Of a DNA stretch of 64,000 bases, positions 39,401-55,735 are shown one piece after another (positions within the stretch are counted from its first letter, which is position 1; the number at the start of each line of letters is the position of its first letter). The notes below the pieces were generated by a model. It saw only the letters and a list, made by a program, of their open reading frames with translations. It was not told where the DNA came from and searched no databases. The translations under genes were made by a program, and so were the position numbers. The stretch comes from Cherax quadricarinatus (taxonomy: Eukaryota; Arthropoda; Malacostraca; Decapoda; Parastacidae): assembly GCF_038502225.1 (NCBI RefSeq), contig NC_091298.1, positions 36,865,844 through 36,929,843 of the forward strand, in the 5' to 3' direction.

Positions 39401-39560
39401 TGACCGTCAGCGCCGCCCGACCGGGGCCCGCCTGCGCCGACTCGCGCCCGCCCGCCCGCGCCCTCGCGCCCGCCCCGCGCCTTCTGCAGCGTCGTCCGGA
39501 TCGCCCCCGCGCCCCGAATTTTTTTCAGATTTTTTTCGAATTTTTTTTTAAATTCATGTG
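39400..39560. other. Very G/C-rich block (left arm)
   Basis: About 115 bp of CG-dense sequence (CGCCCGACCGGGGCCCGCC, then GCGCCCGCCCGCCCGCGCC) followed by a T-rich run. It resembles a CpG-island-like spot but no gene adjoins it. Mirrored at 54050-54200. Confidence 0.7.
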
Positions 39561-40080
39561 CTCTCCATCTCCTCGGATCAAATTTTTCTCGAAATCAATA
39601 ATACCAAGACTCCACTTCCTCGGATCAAGTTTTTTGATTCCCCCTATGGGGTTTCGAAATTCTTATGATCTCCTCGGATCAAGTTTTTCTCGATATCAAA
39701 AATACAAAGATTTTCCCCCCACACCACCCCCATCTCAAAATTTCTGCTCCAATTCCTCGGATCAAGTTTTTCTCCATAATACAAAGATTCCATCTCCTTG
39801 GATCAAGTTTTTTCTCGATATCAATAATACAAAGATTTCCCCCACCATCCACTTCTACCCTCTATGTCCAAGTATTTCTACTCCATCTCCTTGGATCAAG
39901 TTTTCTCGATAATACAAAGACTCCATCTCCTTGGATCAAGTTTTTTTGGATTCCCCCCTCTGGGGGTAAGCATTCAAATGAACTCCTCCTATGAGGCATG
40001 GTACTTTCTCTTACTACAGGTCTAAACAAGTGTGACGTCACCCCACCTGTGTTTACTCGGCGGTCAGTGACGTCATGTGA
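39560..40080. repeat. CTCCTCGGATCAAGTTTTTCTCG repeats (left arm)
   Basis: Imperfect tandem repeats of a roughly 50-70-bp unit containing CCTCGGATCAAG or CCTTGGATCAAG then TTTTTCTCGATA and ACAAAGA. Mirrored at 53620-54040. Confidence 0.85.
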
Positions 40081-40190
40081 TGACCTCACACATACTTGCT
40101 GAATCTTGTCGACTTCCCCCTATGTCAGTGAAGTCACGTGATGACCTCACACACACACACACACAGGCTGAATCTTGTCGACTTCCCCTT
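40060..40190. repeat. 63-bp-type repeat with CACGTGA/TGACGTCA motifs (left arm)
   Basis: Two diverged units containing TCACGTGATGACCTCACAC and GAATCTTGTCGACTTCCCC. The right arm has about four homogeneous copies (52280-52554). Confidence 0.85.
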
Positions 40191-40404
40191 ACACATTTTT
40201 TCACTCTTAACCTAGGATAACCCAAAATAATTTCACATTTTTTTTCGTTAATACCCACAACAATCCACAATTTCTTTACAAAATACAACACAAGTCTAGA
40301 CATTTTTATCGTTTTAACTATTTCATCAGAAAAAGTCACCACAACACTTATAACCACTTATCGATAAATTCACTAGTCGCAATTTTACATATTACGAAGT
40401 TAAT

Positions 40405-41140
<736 letters not shown>

Positions 41141-41745
41141 TACAACTTGAGTGCAAAGAAACATGAACACAATCCAAACACACACGAACACTCACAACCC
41201 ACAACACCCAAAACAACAACCCACTTATAACATCTCTTTTTCGGCAACACTAGTTCGACAACAACGCACACAAACCACAACACCCACATCCCACAACACC
41301 CACAACCCACATCACCCACACCCCACAACAACAACAACCCACAACTTATAACCACTTTTCAGCATCTCTAGTTCGACAACATCACCCACAACCCACAACA
41401 CCCACAACCCACATCACCCACAACCCACATCACCCACACCCCACAACACCCACAACAACAACCCACAACTTATAACCACTTTTCAGCATCTCTAGTTCGA
41501 CAACAACACCCACAACCTACAACACCCACAACCCACAACACCCACAACCCACATCACTCACACCCCACAACACCCACAACAACAACCCACAACTTATAAC
41601 CACTTTTCAGCATCTCTAGTTCGACATCACCCACAACCCACAACACCCACACCCCAAAACACCCACAACCCACAACACCCCAAACACCCACAACAACAAC
41701 CCACTTATAACATCTTTTTTCGATATGTCAAGTTCGACAACAATA
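41141..41745. repeat. CCCACAACA minisatellite, ~120-bp higher unit
   Basis: Short CCCACAAC(A/C) repeats grouped into larger units separated by ACTTATAACCACTTTTCAGC and TCTAGTTCGACAAC. About four to five larger units. Only the first spacer is matched in the right arm (48027-48080). Confidence 0.85.
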
Positions 41746-44700
41746 CCCACAACCCTCATCACTTACCAATTTATTCACAATTTTTCCTCTTTCGATACAA
41801 ATTTTTCCCCTTCTTTTAATTGAATCTTAAAATGTAATACACATTCCTCCCTACATTACTAAAATTCTAATAAAATCCTCACCATACCCATCTCCTTGTA
41901 TCCACATAAATTGATAATATACTCACAACAACTAATCATCTCACTACCCAACTACTGCGACATGTTTCTACACCCTCCATTCTTTTCCAATGCATAACTT
42001 TTCACTTCTATAATTTCTTTTAAAATATTCACACATTACCTTTATTTTCAGTAAAATCCCCCCCCCCCGTATTTCAATTAATTTCTAATATAACCCTCCC
42101 CATACCCCTCTCCATCTCACCCACCTTTCTTCACATCCAGTCACCCGTCTCCCAACACACCTCTTCAGAACAAACACAAAAATCACATTTCACATCCACA
42201 AATGCATCTCATCACCCATCTCAAATCCACTAAAATCACTGTAACCAATTTATTCACAAAATTCTATGACCACCTAACACACACACAAACAACTCACTTT
42301 ACTTTGAACACTACCAAAAACACCATCAATTACCACTGAATACTGCAAAAACATCATTCGAACACCCCCCAAATCACTACTGAATACTCCCAGAACACCT
42401 TCAAAAATACTCTTGCACATCATTTGAACACCATCAAAAACATCATCAAACTCATTTGAATACTCCCAAATACACCACTGAATTCAGTCAAAACACCACC
42501 AAAATCACCATAAACTAAGACCAACATTTACATATGAATACTCCAAAAACATCATCAAACTCCTTTGAATACTACGAAAACACCACTGAATACTGCCCAA
42601 ACTCTACTAAAAATCACCAGAAACTAAGATCAACACCACCAACTAACACCCATTTTATAGAAATCCCCTCAAATCACTATAACCAAGACGATCCCACTCA
42701 CCTCAGACTACTATGTAGCATGAGCGCAAAAAAAAAAAACAAAAAAAAAAAAACATTCTCATAAATCATTTGAATACTCACCAAAAAAAACACCTTTGAA
42801 CATTTTCAAACAACACCGAAACACTTACAGCAGGATCACCACCAACTGAAAACATAACATGTACACACACACACAAAAAAAAACTACGACATCCATCAAC
42901 TATAATCAATGACCACTCATTTTTACAAACATTCGCACAAAAAATCACATTCAAGAAACATCATCAAACTCCTTTGAATACTCCCAAAACACCACTGAAT
43001 ACTACCAAAACAGCACCGAATACTGCCAAACACTAAAAATCACCAGAAACTAAGATCAACACCACCAACTAACACCCATTTTATAGAAATCCCCTCAAAT
43101 CACTATAACCAAGACGATCCCACTCACCTCAGACTATTATATAACATGAGCGCAAAAAAAATCTCATAAATCATTTGAATACTCACAAAAAACACCTTTG
43201 AACATTTCCAAACAACATACACACACACACACACAAAACTAAGACATCCATCAACTATCATCAAAGACCACTCACTTTTATAAACATTCGCACAAAAAAC
43301 CACAATCACCAACTCCATACAATATCTAATACACTCCTCTCACTACCACCAACACATACCAGCACAGATAGGGATACCTCCCATGACATCACACTCCATC
43401 CTGTGTTTACTTGACGACGTCACACCCCACTTTCAATTTAATAAACTTATTGAGAGGAAGCTACTTGTTTCAACCTGTTATATCTCTAATATCTATGATC
43501 ACCACAATCAAGACGTTTACCAAATTCTATAACCCCACCACTAAGATCACACATTTTTTGTACACATTCTCTTAAAACATCATCATAACGAAGATCACTA
43601 AAACTATCTATACTTTTACTAAGATCACATAACATTTTGTCTTCTCTAACTAACCCACCAATTTACATTCTCATTCACAGTTACACATTTCATTAACCGA
43701 AATTACATCTCATCCACCAAACTCCTCCCTCATTCTCCAGACTTTACAACAAAGCACACACAAAAAAACTCATACACTTATAATATGAGACATTACCATA
43801 ACTAACACACTGACTAGCTTTGAACCAACTCTGAACAACACCAAAACACCACTGAACATCTTCAAAAAATACTCTGCACGTCATTTGAACACCTTCAAAA
43901 ACACCTCCGAATGCTCCCAGAACACTACTGATTACTACAAAATCACCACTGAATACTACCAAAACACCTTCAAAATCACCAGAAACTAAGTTTAACATCA
44001 CCATCTAACACCCATTTGATAGAAATCCCCTCAAATCACTATAACCAAGAACTCCCTCCCCTTGGGCGCATAAAAAAAAAGCATGAACACAAACCTAATA
44101 CACAAACACCTAGTACATGATCACCATCAACTGAAAACATATCTTGTACACACATAAATCTAAGACAACCACCATCAACAAACGCCCATATTCACTTACT
44201 TCAAAAAACCACTAATACCACAGAAAACACTCGTTTCTTATAAACATTCACACAAAAAATCATATTTGACAATATCTAAGCGCACTCACCTCACTACCAC
44301 CAACACACGATGTCACACCCCACAGGACCGGCGAGGTCACCTCCAGTGACGTCACACTCCCATCTGTGTTTACTTGGTGGTCACATCACACCCAACCCAC
44401 CTTGTTTCAACCTGTTGTACCCACAATATCTAAGAACAAGACGATTACCAGATTTTATGACCCCACCACTAAGATCACAGAAATCACTCATTTTTTTTAT
44501 AAACATTCACACAAAAATCACGATCACCAATTCCATATCATGTTTACCATCATCTATCAACACTCTTCACCAAGATCACCAAAAATCTAAGATCATTCAT
44601 CTCAAAACTACTATGATCACGGAAAACACTTATTTTTTAAACATTCGCACAAAAATAAGACATACACAAAAAACCACGACACTTCCACCAACATCTATAA

Positions 44701-45230
44701 CATAACATGAGCACTATAACATATTTTAACCACCAAAAATAAAAATAATACACAGACACCCACAACTTATACATTTCAATCACAAATTTAAGACATGAGA
44801 CATATACACCAAATCTAAGACATTCACCTCCAACTAAGACATACACATCATAACTAAGACATACACCAAAACCTATAATTGACATATTGACAATAAATAT
44901 AAGACATAAGCACAAAAAAATTTACCATTTACTAAGTCACACACCTCCAACTAATACACAATCACTTTACTAAGTTCATGTTAACTATTCATCAACAAAA
45001 AATATTAATACAATTTACCCACCAAATTTATGTTACAATCATCAAAACATAAAATTGTTTTACACATTTTTTCCTCAAACTGAATATTCATACCACATTT
45101 ATCATTTCTCATCTATGTTACATATCACATTTCTCACCCTCATCATCCCTAAAACATCCTTTCTTATTCATCAGTATATCACCAAGAGATATTTTATCCC
45201 GACGACCCATCACGACACTAGGAGCCAGAG
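41746..45230. other. Inner left arm of palindrome, C/A-rich, no genes
   Basis: Low-complexity A/C-rich DNA with repeated modules (42299-42710, 42960-43130, 43800-44060) and a duplicated segment at 43370-43560 and 44305-44480 sharing GTGTTTACTTG and TTGTTTCAACCTGTT. All open frames are short and unlike known proteins. Confidence 0.6.
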
Positions 45231-45350
45231 TGTAGTAGGTTGTGTTGGAGTGGTGATGGTTGCTCTGGCTCCTACGTCGTGATGGCTCGTCGGGGTTAAA
45301 ACATCTCTTGGTGATATACTGATGAATAAGAAGGACAAGATGATGAGGAG
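45141..45350. repeat. Central hairpin of the giant palindrome
   Basis: Inverted arms 45141-45230 and 45263-45350 share ATCAGTATATCACCAAGAGAT, GACGACCCATCACGAC and GGAGCCAGAG (inverted on the right) around a 32-bp spacer. Best-preserved part of the inner palindrome. Confidence 0.85.
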
Positions 45351-48026
45351 TAACTGTAATATAACATAGATGAAAATGACAAATAATAAAGTATTCAGTT
45401 TGCAGCTAATAATAAGTACTGAACACATGTTTTAATGATGTAACTATAGAAAACTGAACTAAATATATTAATATTTTTATTGATGAATAATTATGAGCTT
45501 AGTAAAGAAAATGATGTAATATTATTAGACAGAAAATTAATATGCTAATTCTGTGGCTAATATGCTCATGACAAGTAGAATTTTTTGAAACTTGTCTTAT
45601 ATTGTGTCAACTATATATCAATTATAGACACAAGTGCTGTCTTCTTTTAATAATAGTTAGGTAGAAAATGCTCTTTGTTAATAACCTATCTCACGTCTTA
45701 AAATGCATTAATATCTTATAAAACCAAATATCTATCTTGTATTTTATTTTAGTAATACAATATATTATAGTACTCATATTATTGCAAATATATTGATATA
45801 AAATAACAACTTTATTTATAATAACTGACACATGCCTCTGCTCTTTTCTAAAGTATTTCAGCCAATCCTGTAGAAATTTTAAAAATATAATAATCTTAAA
45901 TGCCCTGTCTTAATAATGCCAATAAACTATTAATAACTTTATAATAAAGCTGTGTCATAAACTATATGAATATTTATAAATAGTATTTCTTGCGATGCTA
46001 GTGACGAAGTAAAGCTACAACATCACCTTAGCTATAGTGTTCTTAGATATTGTAGGTGTCTGCTGAAATTAGCTAAACAGAAGACAGAAGTATTATATGT
46101 TTCACCAAGCAAGCCACACAAATGAAGATGTGACATCACTGAAGTATTTTCACCCATTCCCTGTAGTATCATGCATGTGACAGTAATGTGAAAACAATCA
46201 CTGCTTTTTAAGCCTCAGCCGTAAATACTGTTTTGTAATGAAAATATTATAAATGAGTGAGCCTACTATGTGGCTGAACTCAAAACAAATATGAAGCATT
46301 GTGCTCAATAATGTTCTCTGAACTATATGTAATACAGATATATTTTCAGTGTGTGTCTCTGCTAAATGACTGTGCTTCAACCAGAACTGTATTCCTCTTT
46401 TTCTCACCTAGTGAGAGTTTGCTGAACACTGCTGTTTAATTTAAGCAAGTGTTAAATAATGTTAATTTCTATTATTTAATATCAGTAGTGTCAATAATAT
46501 TTAACAATATCAGCTAAATATTTGAAAGCTATTAAGTCTTAAGTGTAACATAGCCAGGCTGACTAGTAAATTTAGTATTGTCAGACAGTTCAAAAGCTAG
46601 TATCATGTGTTAATTATGTTAATGTTTCTCTGTACTAAGGTAATAATATTAATTTTAGGTGTGCTAATGTTAAAGTGCAACTGAGGAAAGGAAATTTGGT
46701 GAATGAAATATGTGTCAGTTGTGAAAATGTGCTGGCTAATGAATGAAAATGCTGCGTAGTAGGTAGTGAAAGAAGACAAAAGCTGTTATGTGATATCTTA
46801 GCAAGTATGGAGCAGGCTTTAGTGACTCTTCATTGCTGACTGACTGTTTTGCAGAAAGCTGTGGCACCTGTGATGCTGTGAGCAAGGAAGTATGAAAATT
46901 TATTGCTTTATCTTATTGTAGTGATATTGTATTGAGAATATAACAGGGTAGCTGCTTTCTTTCTCTCCAGCCAAGATTAAATAGTAAAAGTGGGGTGTGA
47001 CGATAAATCAATACTTTAGATGAAACAATGACTGCTCATGGAAAATAGCTCATGTACTGGCATATGACCCAGTAACTGGCTGCAGAAAAAATGTATTATA
47101 TTGTATGGAGTTGTGTTACTATTTTGTGCGAGAATGTTCCTCAAAAGCAAGTTGTCGTGACAGCAGTTGATAGATGTCTGAATTTTTTGGTATGTGTGTG
47201 TATTTATTTAGAAATATTCAAATACTACTGATATAATTTATGCTGCTGTTTTTTTGTCATATTTGTAGTAATAGTGTAAAGTGAAAATGGGCTGTCTTTA
47301 TTCTCAGCTGTTGAAAGAAGACTACATAAAACTGGGGCTACAGACAATTTGTGTTGACTCTTGAACTGGTATTTAAAATTGTTTGGGCAGTATTAAATTA
47401 CTATTTTAATAATATTCAGTAGTATTTTGGAAAGTATTCAAATTTAAATATTTCTTGAAAATGTGATTTTGTGCTGTATTTGGCAAAAATAGTGATCGTG
47501 ATAACGGAGCCGATGAATAATGCTTATTTTGTGTAACAATGTGTATTAGTTTTCGGCAATGATCTAACATGTGTTTCGGTATTTATTTGAAATGTTTAAA
47601 AATTCTTTTGTGGTATTCAAGTATTTATGAGGAATGTTTTTGCGTTATTGTTATATAATAGTCTGAGGTGATGGGATCATGTGAATTATGAAGCTCTTTG
47701 AATTTCTAAATGGTGATAGTGGAGGTGTTGATAACAGACTCTGTTGATTTAGTAGAGACTGAGCCTTGTGTCCAGTAGTATTTTAATGGCTATTCAAAGG
47801 AAGACTAATGCTGCTTTGGGTATTCATATAATGTTGACTCTCAATTTATGTGGTAGATTTTAGTAGTATTTGTTTTGAAACCAGTAATTGTGTTGGGGAG
47901 GAGTAATAAATAAGGTTTGATAATGTTTTGATGGTGTTCAAATGATACTAAACATCATTACGAATGTTCTGGGGAAATATTCAGTATTATTTGAAGATGT
48001 TCAATATTGTTTTGAAGTATTCATTG
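45351..48026. other. Inner right arm of palindrome, G/T- and A-rich, no genes
   Basis: A+T-rich with G/T bias. Similarity to the left arm is clear at 45351-45430 and 46925-47010 and faint elsewhere. No supported coding region. Confidence 0.55.
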
Positions 48027-48770
48027 TGTGCGTTGTTGTCGAACTAGTGTTGCCGAAAAAGAGATGTTATAAGTGGGTTGTTGTTGTGGGTGTTGTGGGT
48101 TATGAGTGTTCGTGTGTGTTTGGATTGTGTTCATGTTTTTTTGCACTCAAGTTGTATCTTAGTTGGAGGTGAGTGGGATCGTCTTGGTTATAGTGATTTG
48201 GGAGGATTTGAGTGAAAATGAGTGTTAGTCTGTGATGATGATCTTAGTTTATGGTGATTTTGGTGGTGTTTTGACTGAATTCAGTGGTGTATTAGTAGTA
48301 CTCAAATGGTGTTTGAAACAATTCAAAGGTGTTTTTGAATGTGTTCAAATGATGTGCAAAAGTATTTATGAAGCTGTTCTGGGAGTATTCAATGGTGATT
48401 TCCGGGTGTTCGAATGATGTTTTTGGAGTATTCAAAGGTAATTGAAGGTGTTTTTGGTGTTGTTCAAAGTAAAGTGTCTGAGTTAGTTTTTGTGATACTG
48501 TTGTAAAAATCTGGAGAATGAGGGAGGAGTTTGGGGGATGAGTTGTAATTTAATGAAATATGTAAGTGTAGATAAATTAGAGATGTTAAATCTTATTTGG
48601 GAGTATTCAAAATGTTGTCTTGGAAGTGTTTCAGTGTTGTTTGGAAATGTTCAAAGGTATTTTTGTGAGTATTCAATGATTTATGAGAGTGTTCGAAGTA
48701 ATCTGGGGGATGTTTTGTAGTGAGATGATAAAGGTTGTAGATGAATATTTCTTAGGAGATATTGAGAAAA

Positions 48771-51705
<2,935 letters not shown>

Positions 51706-52279
51706 ATTAACTTCGTAATATGTAAAATTGTGACTAGTGAATTAATCGAAAAGTGGTTATAAGTTGTAAGTGTTGTGGTGACTTTTTCAGATGAAATAGT
51801 TAAAACGAGAAAAATTGTGGGTTATGAGTGAGAATTGTGAGGTGTTGGTGGGAGTGTGAGGGTTTGGGAGGGCGGGGAGAAGGAGAGAGAGAAGGTTACT
51901 TCGTGGGGAGTGACCTGAGATGAAATAGTTAAAACGAGAAAAATGTCTAGACTTGAGGAGAGTGAATCTTTTGTAAAGAAATTGTGGATTGTTGTGAGTA
52001 TTAACGAAAAAAAAATGTAAAATTATTTGGGTTATCCTGTGTTAAGAGTGAAAATGTTTTCCCTATGTTGTATATGAAATGTGTAATACTGAGATGGTGA
52101 CGACAAAGAAGATCCTGAACAAAAAAATGCATAGAATTTCTTCAAGAGAAAAATATGTTGATTTTAGTCAATGAATTGTATCTTTTTTCAATTATTTTTT
52201 TTTGTTGGATGTATATGAAATGCATTGGTTGTATAATAAATAAATGAAAATATTGTGTATTAGTGTTATCCTGCATTTT
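51706..52279. other. Right-arm palindrome sequence with an extra insertion
   Basis: Matches the left arm (40190-40407) except for an additional ~120 bp at about 51815-51935, flanked by repeats of GATGAAATAGTTAAAACGAG. It is a local duplication/insertion relative to the other arm. No gene. Confidence 0.7.
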
Positions 52280-52554
52280 AATGTCTGCTCGACAAGATTC
52301 AGCCTGTGTGTGCGGTCATCACGTGACGTCACTGACATAGGGGGAAGTCGACAAGATTCAGCCTGTGTGTGTGTGCGGTCATCACGTGACGTCACTGACA
52401 TAGGGGGAAGTCGACAAGATTCAGCCTGTGTGTGTGTGCGGTCATCACGTGACGTCACTGACATAGGGGGAAGTCGACAAGATTCAGCCTGTGTGTGTGT
52501 GCGGTCATCACGTGACGTCACTGACATAGGGGGAAGTCGACAAGATTCAGCCTG
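52280..52554 (+). repeat. 63-bp tandem repeat with CACGTGACGTCA
   Basis: About four units of 63 bp containing GTCGACAAGATTCAGCCTG, TGTGTGTGCGGTCA and TCACGTGACGTCACTGAC. Length divisible by 3 keeps both strands open as 21-residue repeats. Each unit overlaps an E-box (CACGTG) and a CRE/ATF-type site (TGACGTCA). Confidence 0.92.
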
Positions 52555-53479
52555 AGAGTAAGACACATGTGCAACATCTGGGTATCTTTATTGTAGACGT
52601 TTCGCCATCCAGTGGCTTTATCAATACAAATTCTAGGACATAACTTGAGGACAGTAGAACTATGTACAGAAGATGAGGTAATCAGTCCCTCAACCTAGGA
52701 GTAGGTGCAAACAGCACCATAGTCGTGGAGATTCTGAAGCAGAAGAAAGAATCCTGGCGCTTATATAGTAACGTCAGGTGAAGCAGACGAGGGCAAATTC
52801 ACTGGTAGGCGGGATTCCCCAGTGGAAGTAGGTCCTTCCCAAAGAGATGGGTTCGTTGTAGTAGTAGTTGTCATAGTCGTGAAGGTTATGTACATGTCCT
52901 CAGAATTAAGATTCCATGATGTTGCAGTGTCTGACAAGTTGTGTACGAATGGTATATAATACCGATAAAGCCACTGGATGGCGAAACGTCTACAATAAAG
53001 ATACCCAGATGTTGCACATGTGTCTTACTCTCATCTTGTCGGTATTATATACCATTCGTACACAACTTGTCAGACACTGCAACATCATGGAATCTTAATT
53101 CTGAGGACATGTACATAACCTTCACGACTACGACAACTACTACTACAACTAACCCATCTCTTTGGGAAGGACCTACTTCCACTGGGGAATCCCGCCTACC
53201 AGTGAATTTGCCCTCGTCTGCTTCACCTGACGTTACTATATAAGCGCCAGGATTCTTTCTTCTGCTTCAGAATCTCCACGACTATGGTGCTGTTTGCACC
53301 TACTCCTAGGTTGAGGGACTGATTACCTCATCTTCTGTACATAGTTCTACTGTCTTCAAGTTATGTCCTAGAATTTGTATTGATAAAGCCACTGGATGGC
53401 GAAACGTCTACAATAAAGATACCCAGATGTTGCACATGTGTCTTACTCTCATCTTGTCGGTATTATATACCATTCGTAC
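52555..53479. mobile_element. Penelope-type foldback insertion, 409-bp arms
   Basis: Inverted arms 52555-52963 and about 53040-53450 flank a 76-bp centre; the segment is bounded by ACAAGATTCAGCCTG at 52540-52554 and 53480-53494, a 15-bp target duplication. Three sites carry AAAGCCACTGGATGGCGAAAC (one inverted): a GCCA/TGGC hairpin followed by GAAAC, preceded by GATAA, resembling a decayed hammerhead core. No coding frame. The corresponding left-arm position is uninterrupted. I read it as two head-to-head terminal segments of a Penelope-like element without the body. Confidence 0.8.
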
Positions 53480-53494
53480 ACAAGATTCAGCCTG

Positions 53495-54189
53495 TATGTG
53501 TCAGGTCATCACGTGACGTCACTGACCGCCACCGAGTAAACACAGGTGGGGTGACGTCACACTTGTTTAGACCTGTAGTAAGAGAAAGTACCATGCCCCA
53601 TAGGAGGAGTTCATTTGAATGCTTACCCCCAGAGGGGGGAATCCAAAAAAACTTGATCCAAGAAGATGGAGTCTTTGCATTATCGAGAAAACTTGATCCA
53701 AGGAGATGGAGTAGAAATACTTGGACATAGAGGGTAGAAGTGGATGGTGGGGGAAATCTTTGTATTATTGATATCGAGAAAAAACTTGATCCAAGGAGAT
53801 GGAATCTTTGTATTATGGAGAAAAACTTGATCCGAGGAATTGGAGCAGAAATTTTGAGATGAGGGTGGTGTGGGGGGAAAATCTTTGTATTATTGATATC
53901 GAGAAAAAATTAATCCGAGGAGATCACAAGAATTTCGAAACCCCATAGGGGGGAATCCAAAAAACTTGATCCGAGGAAGTGGAGTCTTGGTATTACTGAT
54001 TTCGAGAAAAATTTGATCCGACATGGAGAGCACATGAAATTCAAAAAAATTTCGAAAATCGGAAAAAAATTCGGGGCGCGGAGGCGATCCGGACGACGCT
54101 GCAGAAGGCACTGCAGAAGGCGCGGGGCGGGCGCGAGGGCCCGGGCGGGCGGGCGCGAGTCGGCGCAGGCGGGCCCCGGTCGGGCGGCG
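53495..54189. repeat. Right-arm copy of the GGATCAAG repeats and G/C block
   Basis: Reverse complement of 39400-40075, including ACTTGATCC(A/G)AGGAGATGGAG repeats and the CG-dense block with CGGGCGGGCGGGCGCGAG. Minor indels relative to the left arm. Confidence 0.88.
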
Positions 54190-54715
54190 CGGACGGTCAG
54201 GGTCGTGGGTGGGGTCGAGGGTGGGGTCGTGGGTGGGGGTCGTAGGTGGGGTCGTGGGTTGGGGGTCGTGGGTGGGGGTCGTGGTGGGGGTCGTGGTGGG
54301 GGTCGTGGGTGGGGTCATGGGTGGGGGTCCTGGGCGGGGGGTCGTGGGTTGAGGGAGAGGTGGTCGAGGGTGGGGGTCGTGGGTGGGGTCATGGGTGGGG
54401 GTCGTGGGTGGGGTCGACGGTGGGGTCGTGGGTGGGGGTCGTTGGTGGGGTCGTGGGTGGGGGGTCGTGGGTTGAGGGAGAGGTGGTCGAGGGTGGGGGT
54501 CGAGGGTTGAGGGAGAGGTGGTCGAGGGTGGGGGTCGTGGGTAGGGGGTCGTGGGTTGAGGGAGAGGTGGTCGAGGGTGGGGGTCGTGGGTGGGGGGTCG
54601 TGGGTGGGAGGGGGGGTCGTGGTAGGGGTCGGGGGTGGGGTCATGGGTGGGGGTCGTGGCGGGGGTCGTGTGTGGGGTCATGGGTGGGGGTCGTGGGCGG
54701 GGGTCGTGGGTGAGG
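54190..54715. repeat. GGGGGTCGTGGGT minisatellite (right arm)
   Basis: Inverse of 38606-39400, with the G-rich strand on plus and fewer units. GTTGAGGGAGAGGTGGTCGAG segments recur. Strong G-quadruplex potential on the plus strand. Confidence 0.95.
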
Positions 54716-54741
54716 TCATTAGCATAAAGGTGTGAAAAGGA

Positions 54742-54811
54742 GACCGCTCAGCGGCAGCCCTGTCGGGAGGAGACCGCTCAGGAAATGACCGCTCAGGAAG
54801 GGACCGCTCAG
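54742..54811. repeat. Terminal GACCGCTCAG motifs, right end of palindrome
   Basis: Four copies of GACCGCTCAG at 54742, 54772, 54787 and 54802, versus two (inverted) at the left end. Subterminal short repeats of this kind are typical of transposon ends, but no transposase is seen. Confidence 0.8.
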
Positions 54812-54835
54812 CCGCAGAGAGCGCTCAGCCAGAGA

Positions 54836-55595
54836 AGGTGGCAGCAGTAGGCCTGAGCAAGAAGAGCCGCCATAACAGGTTGGGTGTTATCACAAATAAG
54901 AAGTGTACTTACCAAAAGTGAAGTGTAAATTACAAAAGTAGCAATATACAAGTGATAAGTGTAGTAAATGAGGACTCAAACGGGCAATGAGAATAGAATA
55001 ATTGAAGAGGTCAGAGGCGGAAAAGCGAGGAGACACGAGAATCATCGTACAGCGAGCATCGTACAGCGAGCATCGTACAGAGTATCGCACATGGAGCATC
55101 GTACAGCGAGCATCGTACAGCAAGCATCTGGATGGACGTCCCCTCTGAGGAGTAACGTACAAATCACCTGTTTGTGGTTAACGGGAACTTTGAGTGATAG
55201 AGCCGGCCTTAAATCACTGGTAGCTGGCGGTTACAAGCCCTGCTCCAGAGTGATTATCATACACACAGCACCTAGCAGTAGTAGGAAGATAAAATTCGAA
55301 GGAGCAAAGAATAGGTGACCTTGGTAGAAGGAGTAAGAGGGGGCCAATAGAACTACAGACCTGACAACAGTTTTAAGAGATAAGTTTCTAAGACACAAAG
55401 ACAGTACAATCTGAGAAGCAAGTATTGGGTACACATGTAGTAAAAGGTAGTACATACCTGGCGAAGGAAACACTCGTCAACACATATTAGTATTATAATT
55501 ATTACAATTACTCTTATTATTAATGGTATTTTATTAGTATTATGGATACAGAGAAGTGAGTTGCATTATTTTTGGGACATATAAACAACTGGCGT
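54836..55595. other. Sequence right of the palindrome, no gene recognised
   Basis: Contains tandem CATCGTACAGCGAG units near 55045-55130. The 116-codon plus frame (54968-55318) has no recognisable domain. Confidence 0.45.
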
Positions 55596-55629
<34 letters not shown>

Positions 55630-55642
55630 ACACACGCACACA

Positions 55643-55733
<91 letters not shown>
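55596..55733. repeat. (AC)n microsatellite
   Basis: About 138 bp of AC with a few CCAC, ACGC and AGAC interruptions, directly left of LINE copy J. Confidence 0.96.

Positions 55734-55735
<2 letters not shown>

Noticed and set aside
38604..39912. Gly-Arg-Val-rich and Pro-Thr-rich proteins on both strands
   Set aside because: Both follow from the GACCCC minisatellite; the frames mirror each other on opposite strands and recur in the other palindrome arm.
45431..48026. Possible host gene in the A+T-rich inner arm
   Set aside because: No long frame, no recognisable motif, and parts match the opposite arm of the palindrome.
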